Below, piece after piece: positions 52,190-60,619 of a DNA stretch of 64,000 nucleotides (position 1 is the stretch's first letter; each line of letters begins with the position of its first letter). The notes under the pieces were generated by a model. The model was not told where the DNA came from, did not search any database, and was given only the letters and a program-made list of their open reading frames with translations. This DNA is from JACJYC01 sp964558465 (GTDB taxonomy: Bacteria > Bacteroidota > Bacteroidia > Chitinophagales > Saprospiraceae), in assembly GCA_964558465.1 (NCBI GenBank), contig CAZLEF010000002.1, positions 1 through 64,000 on the forward strand, in the 5' to 3' direction. Both the position numbers and the translations under genes were made by a program.

Positions 52190-52843
52190 ATGAAAAAAAA
52201 AACGATGAAAGCTAATATTTTTCTTTCGACCGTTCTTTTGCTTTTATCAGCCTGCAGCCTGGAAGAGATCCCTGATACAGGCCCCTGGGAATGCGGACAG
52301 CCGTTCAAAGACCCCCGCGACGGGAAATCCTATCAGACCGTCTGGATCGCCGACGATGGCAGCCACGACGAGAGCAAACCGGGCAAATGCTGGATGGTAG
52401 AGAACCTCAATTTCAATACCGCCAATTTTTTTTCCAGTTGTTACGGGCTTTCCGCCGGCAATTGCGATACCTATGGCAGGGTCTATTCCAAACAGACGCT
52501 GAGTAATGTATGCGTCAACGGCTGGCATGTGGCCACGGCTGAAGAATGGAAAACACTTTTTCAAACCTACGGCCTGACCGAACAACTGACCGGCAACGGC
52601 CCCATTTACAGCGGCAGTTCAGCGCCGTTTTTGCCTGGCGGCGCCGCCAAAACCGATTTCCTGATGGGAGGCTCCTGCCTGGCCGAGGACAATTGTGACG
52701 GCCTGGACGACAACATCGGCTTTTGGGGCGGAACCGACAGTTTCGCCAATTTCAACAAGACCGGCAGCTCCCAGGTTTGGTCGACCGCCGTTATCATAGG
52801 CGCAACCGACTTGCGGTATTATGTCCGGTGTATTCAAAATTGA
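52190..52843 (+). CDS. FISUMP-domain lipoprotein
   Basis: 217 residues from the ATG at 52190, which follows GGAGGA closely; the ATG at 52205 is an alternative and gives the cleaner signal peptide. Lipobox LLLSAC. The mature part matches the Fibrobacter succinogenes major paralogous domain (TIGR02145): DPRDGKSYQTVWIADD, CWMVENLNFNT, TYGRVYSKQTL, VCVNGWHVATAEEWKTL and the end YYVRCIQN. These domains are widespread on Bacteroidota surfaces, with no fixed role. A 15-bp stem hairpin follows the stop. Confidence 0.88.
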   Translation: MKKKTMKANIFLSTVLLLLSACSLEEIPDTGPWECGQPFKDPRDGKSYQTVWIADDGSHDESKPGKCWMVENLNFNTANFFSSCYGLSAGNCDTYGRVYSKQTLSNVCVNGWHVATAEEWKTLFQTYGLTEQLTGNGPIYSGSSAPFLPGGAAKTDFLMGGSCLAEDNCDGLDDNIGFWGGTDSFANFNKTGSSQVWSTAVIIGATDLRYYVRCIQN

Positions 52844-52848
52844 GCCTC

Positions 52849-52881
52849 AGGCGTCGGACACCTCGAAGGTGTCCGACGCCT
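52849..52881 (+). terminator. Perfect 15-bp hairpin after the FISUMP gene
   Basis: AGGCGTCGGACACCT, loop CGA, AGGTGTCCGACGCCT, then AAAACCC. It starts 6 bases after the stop. The stem is very strong but there is no T-run, so it may block 3'-5' RNA decay instead of ending transcription. Confidence 0.6.
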
Positions 52882-52894
52882 AAAACCCTCCCAA

Positions 52895-54343
52895 ATGAAA
52901 AGTAAAATTCAAAAAATTATTCTTCCGGCTCTGTTTTTTCTTCCGGCCATCCTGTCCGGTCAGGGCCTGTTGCTGGATGATAAACAGTACGAAATTCTTC
53001 CCCGGCAGCCGTTGTACGGAGAGGGCAGCAAAGCGGAATCGGAGGCTTTAAAAGGCGTGCTGAAAGCCGACCTCAAGCCCTTTTGCCCCGTACCGCAGGA
53101 CCAGGGGTATATCGGGTCGTGCACGGGCTGGTCGACCGGTTACGGTGCGCTGACCATCCTGAATGCCATCCGGAACCGATGGTCGGGGCAGCAGGATAAG
53201 ATCACCCGCGAAGCCATGTCGGCCCTGTTCATCTACAACCAGGTTCGGAAGGGCAGTTGCGATTTTGGCGCCTACCTCAGTGATGCCGCCGCATTTCTGA
53301 AGGAAAACGGGGATGTTTATTCACGGGATTTTGACCGGATGAAAAACGATTGCGAAAAAAAACCGGGTGAGCCCGAACTGGAGGCAGCCGCCCAAAACCG
53401 GATCAAGGATTTTGTCACCTTGTTTGCCCCGGCCGACCCCGACTTTGTTAAAATCCAGAAAACCAAACTGAGCCTTGCCCAGCAAAAACCCGTGATCATT
53501 GGGATGAAATTGTATAAAAACTTCCAGAAGATCACGGCAAAAGACGAGTATTGGATTCCCGCAAAAGGGGATACCTCCTTATTGGGCGCACACGCCATGA
53601 CCGTGATCGGGTTCGACGACGGGAGGGAAGCCTTCGAGATCCTGAACAGTTGGGGAACCAACTGGGGGAACGGTGGTTTTGTATGGGTAAAATACAAGGA
53701 CTATGCCCGGTATTGCCACTACGGCGTCCAGCTGATCCCTGCTGAAGGCGCCGCTGAAGGCAAAACCTATAAATCGCTCATCGCCATCCGGCAACCGGGG
53801 TACGACGAGGACAATAACCTGCTTTTTAAAGACATGGACCTCCGGTTCAATAACGGGTATTACGACCTCAAAAACGGAGGGTTGAAAACAGGAGACCTGC
53901 TCCAACCCCTGGTAAAGTCTGTCACGGCCGATATGTACCTGTACGCCTTTTCGTTTGACGCCCGGAAAAATGTAAAGGTCCATTGGCCCCGCGACGAACA
54001 ATTCGACAGCAAATACGATGGCAAACATGAAAGCGCCGTGATCTCCATTCCGGAGGTCAATTTACCGATCCCCGGACCCTACGGCGCATTGTCTTTTAAC
54101 GACCCGGGCACGGAGTATATCTGTTTCCTGATCTCCAGGTCGTCGGTGGATAACCTCAATTCCTATCTGTCAAAATTGAAAACGTATACGGGCGGCGATT
54201 TCCTGGCCAATCTGCAAAACGCCTTTGGCCGGCAGCTGGAACCGGTGAGAGAAATCCGTTTCCAGCCGGATAATGCCCAGGCGGAAAGCCAGTTGAAAAA
54301 GGGAAACATTTTGCCGGTGGTGGTGCGGGTACGCGTGAAGTGA
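52895..54343 (+). CDS. Secreted C1 (papain-family) cysteine peptidase
   Basis: 482 residues with a signal peptide ending near LSGQG. The catalytic residues are in the classical order: a Gln in PQDQGYIGSC (oxyanion hole), Cys76, His233 in GAHAMTVIGF and Asn251 in LNSWGTNWG. The C-terminal 190 residues are a beta-rich domain of unknown role (DMYLYAFSFDARKNVKVHWP). It is the last gene of the same-strand run and ends before a repeat element and a convergent response regulator. Confidence 0.92.
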   Translation: MKSKIQKIILPALFFLPAILSGQGLLLDDKQYEILPRQPLYGEGSKAESEALKGVLKADLKPFCPVPQDQGYIGSCTGWSTGYGALTILNAIRNRWSGQQDKITREAMSALFIYNQVRKGSCDFGAYLSDAAAFLKENGDVYSRDFDRMKNDCEKKPGEPELEAAAQNRIKDFVTLFAPADPDFVKIQKTKLSLAQQKPVIIGMKLYKNFQKITAKDEYWIPAKGDTSLLGAHAMTVIGFDDGREAFEILNSWGTNWGNGGFVWVKYKDYARYCHYGVQLIPAEGAAEGKTYKSLIAIRQPGYDEDNNLLFKDMDLRFNNGYYDLKNGGLKTGDLLQPLVKSVTADMYLYAFSFDARKNVKVHWPRDEQFDSKYDGKHESAVISIPEVNLPIPGPYGALSFNDPGTEYICFLISRSSVDNLNSYLSKLKTYTGGDFLANLQNAFGRQLEPVREIRFQPDNAQAESQLKKGNILPVVVRVRVK

Positions 54344-54348
54344 ATCCT

Positions 54349-54405
54349 CCACGCCATGCCCCCATGGGGCAGGTAAACCTGTGGCGTGGCGCGCATTTCC
54401 TCACC
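54349..54405. repeat. Inverted second copy of the three-way-junction element
   Basis: CCACGCC (54349-54355) pairs with GGCGTGG (54383-54389); inside are GCCCC-CAT-GGGGC and AGGT-AA-ACCT. Read on the minus strand it matches 11170-11225 almost base for base, including the flank TGAGGAAnTGCG. It lies between convergent genes. Confidence 0.85.
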
Positions 54406-54406
54406 C

Positions 54407-55162
54407 CTAATACTCCTGCAACCGCCGCATCTGCTCCATAAACGCAGCCCTGCGCCGGCGGGAGACCTCGATCCGGATCTCATCGTCCATGATGAGGTAA
54501 CCGCCGTCGCCTTTGACGAACTTGCGCATGTAATTCAGGTTGATGACATGGCGTTTGTGAACGCGGTAAAAGTTGAAAGGCGCCAGGAGGTCTTCATAAG
54601 CCTTGATGGTTTTGGAGGCCGTGATCCGGTCGCCGTCGGCCATATAGATATGGGTGTAATTGTCCTCGGCTTCAAAGCGGACAATATCCTTGATGTTGAC
54701 AAAATAGATGCCGTCGAGCGCCGGGATGCTCATTTTGGTGAAGGCATTGGGGTTGTTGTAATAGTTGTTGAACAACTCCAGGCGGCGGTCGGTCTGGTTG
54801 AGCTTTCGGGGGCGGATCCGGGAAACCGCCTCGATGAGCATATCCGGGTCGATCGGCTTGACGATATAACCGATCGAGCTGTATTCGCAGGCCTTGATGG
54901 CGTATTCGGAATAGGCAGTCACAAAAATGACGTCAAAATCAATAGGACGGAGTTGGTTCAGCATTTGAAAGACCAGGCCGTCGGGCAGGCTGATGTCCAG
55001 AAAAGCGACATCGGGTTGAAAAGCGGGGTCTGTCAGCAAATCCACGCCGTCTTCCACGGTGCCGGCCTCGCCGATCACTTCCACTTCCTCACAATGTTCC
55101 GACAACAGGTTTTTCAGGTTGTTCAAACCGTTGATTTCATCTTCTATGATTACGGCCTTCAT
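54407..55162 (-). CDS. LytTR-family response regulator
   Basis: 251 residues. The receiver domain (about 1-120) has the acidic pocket EDE (Glu7, Asp8), the phospho-acceptor Asp in VAFLDISLPDG and Lys in GYIVKPID. The LytTR DNA-binding domain (about 145-245) has FYRVHKRHVINLNYMRKF. Such regulators usually respond to a 7TMR-DISM or His_kinase-type sensor; none is next to it here. Confidence 0.94.
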   Translation of the reverse strand: MKAVIIEDEINGLNNLKNLLSEHCEEVEVIGEAGTVEDGVDLLTDPAFQPDVAFLDISLPDGLVFQMLNQLRPIDFDVIFVTAYSEYAIKACEYSSIGYIVKPIDPDMLIEAVSRIRPRKLNQTDRRLELFNNYYNNPNAFTKMSIPALDGIYFVNIKDIVRFEAEDNYTHIYMADGDRITASKTIKAYEDLLAPFNFYRVHKRHVINLNYMRKFVKGDGGYLIMDDEIRIEVSRRRRAAFMEQMRRLQEY

Positions 55163-55359
55163 TTCAAAGAATATTTTTGTTTAGGATGATCAGGCAAAGC
55201 TACGATAAAGGCCTGTAAAATTGGAGGAATGTACCGCTCAAATTACGGAACGGCGCCGTCAGGGGCCCATGGAATGCTTTTTGGCCATTTTTCAGAAAAA
55301 ATCCCGCATCCTGAATGTTTTTCTAACTTTAAGTGCCCAATAAGAAAAGGATCAGGAAG

Positions 55360-56220
55360 ATGAAAGAACCTGTCAAATCATTCAGCCCTTTCCGCCAGCG
55401 GTTGCATGAGATTATTTTCGAGGCGGAAACGCCTGCCGGAAAGATCTTTGATATTGTGCTGCTGGGCATGATCGTGGTCAGCATTCTGGTCGTGATTCTG
55501 GAAAGTGTACCTTCGTTGCATTTCAAGTATTTTGATCTGTTCTGGACCCTGGAGTGGTTTTTTACCATTCTGTTTACCATCGAATATGGTTTCAGGATTT
55601 ACGCCGTGGTGAATCCGCGCGGGTACATCACCAGTTTTTTTGGGATCATTGACCTGCTCGCCATCCTGCCCACCTACTTCGCGCTTTTTATTGGCGGCGC
55701 ACAGTATTTTCTGGTGGTCAGAGCGTTGCGGTTGTTGCGGGTTTTCAGAATCTTTAAACTGGTTCATTTTCTGAAAGAAGGAGAGATCCTGCTCCGCGCG
55801 ATTAAAGCCAGCCTGGCCAAAATCACTATTTTTCTGCTGTTTGTTGTGCTGCTGACCACCCTGATCGGGTCTTTGATGTACCTGGTGGAGGGGGGCCGGA
55901 ACGATGGGTTTTCAAGCATTCCAAGGGGCATTTACTGGGCAATTGTTACGCTGACCACCGTGGGGTACGGCGATATTACCCCCAAAACGGATGTCGGCCA
56001 GTTCCTTTCAGCGGCGGTTATGTTATTGGGTTATGCCATTATAGCCGTACCAACCGGGATCGTTACGGGGGAGTTGATCCGGTCCGTTCGGAAATCCCAG
56101 ATTTCCACCACAGTTTGCCAGCACTGCAGCCGGGAAGGCCACGACCCCGACGCCCGGTATTGCAAATACTGCGGGAATGCGCTGGATGCCTGGATGGATT
56201 CGAGCCAGGCCCAGACCTGA
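55360..56220 (+). CDS. Voltage-gated-type potassium channel with C-terminal zinc ribbon
   Basis: 286 residues from the ATG at 55360 (preceded by AGGAAG); a GTG at 55333 is less likely. Six transmembrane segments are visible, with an S4-like helix VRALRLLRVFRIFKL carrying spaced Arg residues, and a pore loop with the filter TVGYGDITPKT. After S6 comes a zinc-ribbon CQHC...CKYC near residues 252-270. The channel part conducts K+ in the inner membrane; the ribbon is cytoplasmic and may be a sensor or assembly domain (inference). Confidence 0.92.
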   Translation: MKEPVKSFSPFRQRLHEIIFEAETPAGKIFDIVLLGMIVVSILVVILESVPSLHFKYFDLFWTLEWFFTILFTIEYGFRIYAVVNPRGYITSFFGIIDLLAILPTYFALFIGGAQYFLVVRALRLLRVFRIFKLVHFLKEGEILLRAIKASLAKITIFLLFVVLLTTLIGSLMYLVEGGRNDGFSSIPRGIYWAIVTLTTVGYGDITPKTDVGQFLSAAVMLLGYAIIAVPTGIVTGELIRSVRKSQISTTVCQHCSREGHDPDARYCKYCGNALDAWMDSSQAQT

Positions 56221-56235
56221 GCCTGAAAAATCCTG

Positions 56236-57327
56236 TCAGGCCGAAGCCTGCAAGCTGGTTTTGAGTTTCGACAAATATCCGTAAAAAAGGGCAAACGAAA
56301 AACCGGCCAGCAAGGCCGCAATCGTGGGTTGTATGCCGGCAAACCAGTCGTAAATACCGTGTAATACCGCCGCAACCAGGATGCCTGCCGTGATCAGGGC
56401 CCCCACCCGGTGTTTGCGCAGCAGCGCAATGGCGATGAAATAAGCCACAATACCCGACCAGACAGCATGGCAAAACACAAGTGATATGGACCGCAACATC
56501 GTGATGACCATGGCATTGGTCACCCCTGAAACCAACCCCTCTACCCCAAAATCACGGGTAAGCGAATACGTGGAATAAACGGCGTTCTCACCGTAATAGA
56601 GGTTCTCAAAAGCCGCAAAACCGAGTCCGGAAAATATCCCAACCGTAATAATCTGCATAGGTTTCAGCCTGGATTTTCGCCACCAGATCAGCAGGAATAC
56701 CGGGATCGCCTTGAAGAGCTCTTCCCATAAACCCACCTGGAAAACGTAGCCCAGCAGGGAGATCAGCGAATTGGAACTGTCGGACATGCGCAGGTAGAAC
56801 CCCGGCAGGATGAACCGGTAAACGAACAGCAACAACCAGATACCCGCGATGCCGGTAAACAACATCGACGCTACCGCCCATTTCCAGGATCCGCCGTCGT
56901 TGAGCACAAACCGCTTGAAAATAACGCCCCATACAAACGCAAAAAAAAGGGCGAACATGGTCAGTTGGTGGTCGGTGCGGTCGATCGTAACGATCAGTAA
57001 AGGGATAATGCCCAGCAAGGTGACCGCCCAGAAAACAAAATCTCCGGCCAGTGTGTAGACATTCCCGCCGTCGATGGGCAGGATCTCCTCTTTGAAACTG
57101 ATTTGTTTCAGGTCTTTGAACACGCCACGGATCTCCTGAATGCCGCTGTCAAACCAATTGCGTCGGCCCGTACCCGTCTGGCTCGTTTTTTCTTCCCGGG
57201 CCCCCGTTTCCTGTTCAACATAAAAGGAATGCGAACAAAACGGACATTGGAGGCGCACCCGTGGCTGATCCGATACCAGCGTGAAGGATTCCCCGCAAGC
57301 CGGGCAGGTATGGAGTTGACCGTTCAT
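56236..57327 (-). CDS. PrsW-family membrane protease with N-terminal zinc ribbon
   Basis: 363 residues. Cys8, Cys11, Cys28 and Cys31 form an N-terminal zinc ribbon. After a charged linker, about eight membrane helices hold the PrsW/CPBP-type motifs: GLWEELFKAIP (EExxK), FAAFENLYYG, FCHAVWSGIVA and LHGIYDW. PrsW of Bacillus cleaves an anti-sigma factor; the substrate here is unknown. It is convergent with the K+ channel gene, 15 bases apart, and both carry zinc ribbons. Confidence 0.88.
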   Translation of the reverse strand: MNGQLHTCPACGESFTLVSDQPRVRLQCPFCSHSFYVEQETGAREEKTSQTGTGRRNWFDSGIQEIRGVFKDLKQISFKEEILPIDGGNVYTLAGDFVFWAVTLLGIIPLLIVTIDRTDHQLTMFALFFAFVWGVIFKRFVLNDGGSWKWAVASMLFTGIAGIWLLLFVYRFILPGFYLRMSDSSNSLISLLGYVFQVGLWEELFKAIPVFLLIWWRKSRLKPMQIITVGIFSGLGFAAFENLYYGENAVYSTYSLTRDFGVEGLVSGVTNAMVITMLRSISLVFCHAVWSGIVAYFIAIALLRKHRVGALITAGILVAAVLHGIYDWFAGIQPTIAALLAGFSFALFYGYLSKLKTSLQASA

Positions 57328-57393
57328 AGCCGTTGATTGATCTCCAAAAATAACTTATTTTTGAATGAATAGAAAAAAAACGCCAGATGGGTT

Positions 57394-57692
57394 ATGGAGG
57401 AGTTGGCTTTTAAACTGCGGCAACATGCTGAAATGCCCGCCAAACTCCATGCCGTTTGTGATTATTACCGCAATTACTCCGTAAATTCTCCGGTAAAAGG
57501 TGGCTGCCCGATCATGAACTTCGGCCTCGAAGCGGATGACACCTTGCCGGAATTGCGCAAAAAAGTAGCCGCAGCCATCGACCGGCAACTGGCCGACCTG
57601 GAACGGATTATCCAAACCGGACAAAAACGAGGAGAGATCAAACCCGATGTGGATGCCGATTGCGTCAGTTTTATGATCTCGACCTGCAAACC
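57394..57692 (+). pseudogene. TetR-family regulator remnant (C-terminal domain only)
   Basis: From the ATG at 57394 the frame encodes a TetR C-terminal ligand domain (GGCPIMNFGLEADDTLPELR, then QTGQKRGEIKPDVDADCVSF), but the N-terminal helix-turn-helix is missing; upstream DNA has an in-frame stop at 57370. The family-like sequence breaks off near 57690, and the frame then reads into the thioesterase remnant to a stop at 57720. Best read as a fossil produced by deletion. Confidence 0.65.
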
Positions 57693-58028
57693 TATTACAA
57701 AAAAGGAACCGGCTGGGTGATCACTTCCCATGAGATCCAATACCTCAAACCCGCCAGATTCAATGAAAAGGTCGTCATTCAATCTGCCCTCATCGACTAC
57801 GGCCCGGGGCATCTGATGGTAGAGGGGATCCTATTCGATGAATCGGGTAAAACCCCCAAAGCCGTCCTCTGGACCCAGTTCGCCTTCATCAACCTGCAGA
57901 CCGGCAAACGAGATACCCACCCGCAGGAATTCCTGGATTTTGCTTCGGAGATCCTCCACGAAGCAGTGGAAACCGGGAAGGGGTTAAAAGCCCGGGTAGC
58001 CAACCTAGTGGCAGGAAAAGTTAAATAA
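57660..58028 (+). pseudogene. Acyl-CoA thioesterase (hot-dog) remnant lacking its N-terminus
   Basis: In a frame shifted from the TetR remnant, 122 codons from a TTG encode YDLDLQTYYKKGTGWVITSH, IQYLKPARFNEKVVIQSALI and HPQEFLDFA, typical of the second half of 4HB-CoA-type thioesterases. The first about 45 residues, including the catalytic Asp and the NNxxY region, are absent. The junction near 57660-57690 joins it to the TetR remnant, so one deletion probably removed the end of one gene and the start of the other. A product from the TTG would be inactive. Confidence 0.65.
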
Positions 58029-58030
58029 AA

Positions 58031-58070
58031 TGTTTATTTTATGAACATTTTTTTGTTTAAAATAAAAACA
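58031..58070 (+). promoter_or_regulatory. Two operator-like dyads (TGTTT-N7-RAACA)
   Basis: TGTTT-ATTTTAT-GAACA (58031-58047) and TGTTT-AAAATAA-AAACA (58054-58070) are two 17-base dyads with centres 23 bases apart. The second covers the -33 element of the promoter below. This is where an HTH antitoxin would bind to repress its own operon (inference). Confidence 0.55.
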
Positions 58071-58083
58071 TTTTGTAAATTTG
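58052..58083 (+). promoter_or_regulatory. Bacteroidota promoter of the antitoxin-toxin operon
   Basis: TTTG (58052-58055), 20-base spacer, TAAATTTG (58076-58083). Both boxes and the spacing match the sigma-ABfr consensus exactly. The gene starts 17 bases after the -7 box, giving a very short leader. Confidence 0.85.
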
Positions 58084-58099
58084 TGGCAAAATCGACACC

Positions 58100-58906
58100 A
58101 TGGGAAAAGAACTATCCCAAAAAGAAATAGGGGCAAGAATTGCCCTACTCAGAAAACATCAAGGGTTGTCTCAGGAAGAACTTGCGAAATTTTTGTCTGT
58201 TTCCAGGTCCTCCCTGGTACAAATGGAGGCCGGGAGGCGGGGGGTTTCTGCTGTTGAACTGATCCGGCTCTCCCATGCTTTGAACATATCGCTGGATAAA
58301 TTGCTTGCTATGGATTTCACGGTAATCCAGAACAAGGAATTGATCCTATCCCAGGAAGCGGCACAACCAGTGTTTCGAAACCCGGTACCAGTCCTGAAGA
58401 TCGAAAAATTTGTAAATATTCTGCTTTATATCCTGGAACGTTGCGCCGGTAAACCAAACGTAGGAGAAACCGTGCTGTATAAGCTGCTTTATTTTGCGGA
58501 TTTCAATTTTTACGAAAATTATGAAGAGCATTTGACGGGCGTTGCCTACCGCAAGCTCGATTTTGGGCCGGTACCCTTGAATTTTGGCGATGTTCTGGCC
58601 CAAATGATTGAAAAACAAAAAATCCAAAGGGTTAAAACGGAATATTTCGGGTTTACTCAAACGCGTTACCTACCCCTGGAAAAACCGGATCTAACCTTAC
58701 TGAATGCGGCCGAAAAAGAAACGATAGATCGGGTCATCGAGCAATATTCCGATTGGTCGGCTTCGGCCATCAGCGAATATTCGCATAAGGATATACCCTG
58801 GTTGGCCACGGATGAAGGTGAACTGATCGATTATGAACTCGCCTTCTACCGGGAGCCGCCCTATTCCGCCCGTGTTTATGAAGAAGAACAAGAGGAAAGG
58901 TCATGA
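58100..58906 (+). CDS. Panacea-domain antitoxin with N-terminal HTH
   Basis: 268 residues. Residues about 8-65 are a Cro/C1-type HTH (IALLRKHQGLSQEELAKFLS, SRSSLVQMEAGRR). About 105-250 match the Panacea (formerly SocA-like/DUF4065) antitoxin domain: VGETVLYKLLYFADFNFYEN, YRKLDFGPVPLNF and IPWLATDEGELIDYE. Panacea domains neutralise many unrelated toxins. The stop overlaps the toxin ATG by four bases (ATGA), and two dyads sit in the promoter, so autorepression is likely. Confidence 0.85.
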   Translation: MGKELSQKEIGARIALLRKHQGLSQEELAKFLSVSRSSLVQMEAGRRGVSAVELIRLSHALNISLDKLLAMDFTVIQNKELILSQEAAQPVFRNPVPVLKIEKFVNILLYILERCAGKPNVGETVLYKLLYFADFNFYENYEEHLTGVAYRKLDFGPVPLNFGDVLAQMIEKQKIQRVKTEYFGFTQTRYLPLEKPDLTLLNAAEKETIDRVIEQYSDWSASAISEYSHKDIPWLATDEGELIDYELAFYREPPYSARVYEEEQEERS

Positions 58907-59247
58907 AATTTGAAACGCTTGACGAATATCAGAAGGATCTGAAAACCCTTGCCAAAAGATTCCGGGGCCTTGAAGAGGATATTGAAATTGTTAAAAAAGT
59001 GCTCGCCGTAAAACCGGATGAACGGCCCCCCTTCAGTTTCAGGATTGATGGTCTGGGTCTTGAAACCTGCGTGATCAAAATCAAGAAAATCGCCTGCAAA
59101 AGTTTGAAAGGTCGAGGATTAAATTCTGGATTACGCCTGGTTTACGCCTGGTTTCCGGACGAACCCCAAATCGTGCTGGTTGAGCTCTTCCATAAAAGTG
59201 ACAAAGAGATGGAAGACCGGACAAGAATTTTCAAATATTTCAGCTAA
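58903..59247 (+). CDS. RelE/ParE-like toxin candidate
   Basis: 114 residues. The C-terminal half, GLRLVYAWFPDEPQIVLVEL followed by FHKSDKEMEDRTRI, has the strand pattern and the K-x-D-K end of RelE/HigB-type ribosome-dependent mRNA interferases; the N-terminal helix (LDEYQKDLKTLAKRFRGLEE) fits too. It overlaps the antitoxin stop by four bases, and its own 3' end overlaps the convergent radA by eight bases. Toxicity is inferred from fold and context. Confidence 0.75.
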   Translation: MKFETLDEYQKDLKTLAKRFRGLEEDIEIVKKVLAVKPDERPPFSFRIDGLGLETCVIKIKKIACKSLKGRGLNSGLRLVYAWFPDEPQIVLVELFHKSDKEMEDRTRIFKYFS

Positions 59248-60619
59248 ATAGCTCCGTATACAACTCCTCCACCCGCGCAAACGTCTTGATCTCAATTTGA
59301 TACCGCTCTTTGGCCAATCCCTTGGTATTGTACTTAGAGATGAATATCCGTTGAAAACCCAGCCGGGCCGCTTCCTGGATGCGTTGTTCGATGCGGTTGA
59401 CGGCGCGGACTTCCCCGGATAAGCCGACTTCGCCGGCGAAACAAACCTTTGCGGGAATGGCCACGTCCACCAGGGAAGAGATCACGGAGGCGACGATAGC
59501 CAGGTCGATCGCCGGGTCGTCCACCCGGATGCCGCCCGCGATATTGAGGAAAACATCGTGCATGCCGAGCGGGAAACCGCAGCGTTTTTCCAGCACGGCG
59601 AGCAACATGCTCAGCCTCCGGAGGTCGAAACCCGTGGCGGAACGCTGGGGGGTGCCGTAAACCGCCTTGCTGACGAGCGCCTGGGTTTCGATCAGCATGG
59701 GGCGAAGGCCCTCTATGGTGGCGGCAATGGCGCTGCCGCTCAGTTCCTCTTCTTTTTGGGAAAGCAGGAGTTCCGACGGGTTGGAGACTTCCCGGAGCCC
59801 GCCGCTCTGCATTTCGTAGATCCCCATTTCGTCGGTAGAGCCGAAGCGGTTTTTGAGGGTTCGCAGGATGCGGTAGGTATAGTGTTGGTCGCCCTCAAAC
59901 TGGAGTACCGTGTCCACCACGTGTTCCAGCAATTTGGGGCCGGCAATGGCGCCGTCCTTGGTGATATGCCCGATAATCACGATCGGGGTGTTGGTTTCTT
60001 TGGCAAAACGCTGGAGCTCGCCGGCGCATTCCCTGACCTGGGAGATGCTGCCCGGCATGCTGTCGATATGCGGCGAAGAAAGCGTCTGGATGGAATCGGC
60101 GATGATCAGGTCGGGCTGGAGGTTTTGCGCGTGTTGCAGGATCTTGCTGGTATTGGTTTCAGTGAGGATATAACAATTGGGGGAGGGTTTTCCGATCCGG
60201 TCGGCCCGCATTTTGAGCTGATCTTCGCTTTCTTCACCGGAAACATAGAGGATCCTGGCCTGGATTTGGAGCGCCAACTGGAGCAAGAGCGTAGATTTTC
60301 CGATGCCGGGTTGTCCGCCGATCAGGATAAGGGACCCCGGGACGATGCCGCCGCCCAATACCCGGTTGAACTCTTCGTTCGGGGTGATCAGCCGGCTGAC
60401 CTGTCCGGCCTGGATATCGGGCAGGGCCACGGGTTGGGGGCCGGCGCTGCTTCGGGTATCGCCCCGCCATGACCGCTTTTTTTCCTCCTCCGTGGTTTCG
60501 CGGCTGATCACTTCCTCGACATAGGTATTCCACTCGCCGCAGGCATGGCATTTACCCACCCATTTGGGAGAAGAAGCGCCGCAGTTGCTGCAAAAAAAGA
60601 CGGTTTTTACTTTCGACAT
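59240..60619 (-). CDS. radA: DNA repair protein RadA
   Basis: 459 residues, the usual length. An N-terminal C4 zinc finger (CSNCGASSPKWVGKCHACGEW region, Cys at 10, 13, 25, 28) is followed by a RecA-like ATPase with Walker A GGQPGIGKST, the RadA motif LKNRFG, and a C-terminal Lon-protease-like domain. RadA drives branch migration of recombination intermediates. Its 3' end overlaps the toxin gene on the other strand. Confidence 0.96.
   Translation of the reverse strand: MSKVKTVFFCSNCGASSPKWVGKCHACGEWNTYVEEVISRETTEEEKKRSWRGDTRSSAGPQPVALPDIQAGQVSRLITPNEEFNRVLGGGIVPGSLILIGGQPGIGKSTLLLQLALQIQARILYVSGEESEDQLKMRADRIGKPSPNCYILTETNTSKILQHAQNLQPDLIIADSIQTLSSPHIDSMPGSISQVRECAGELQRFAKETNTPIVIIGHITKDGAIAGPKLLEHVVDTVLQFEGDQHYTYRILRTLKNRFGSTDEMGIYEMQSGGLREVSNPSELLLSQKEEELSGSAIAATIEGLRPMLIETQALVSKAVYGTPQRSATGFDLRRLSMLLAVLEKRCGFPLGMHDVFLNIAGGIRVDDPAIDLAIVASVISSLVDVAIPAKVCFAGEVGLSGEVRAVNRIEQRIQEAARLGFQRIFISKYNTKGLAKERYQIEIKTFARVEELYTELFS

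Noticed and set aside
21240..54343. Type IX secretion C-terminal sorting domains on the exported proteins
   Set aside because: I looked at the ends of the subtilase, PKD, VWA, C1 peptidase and paralogues; none has the usual T9SS type A end pattern.
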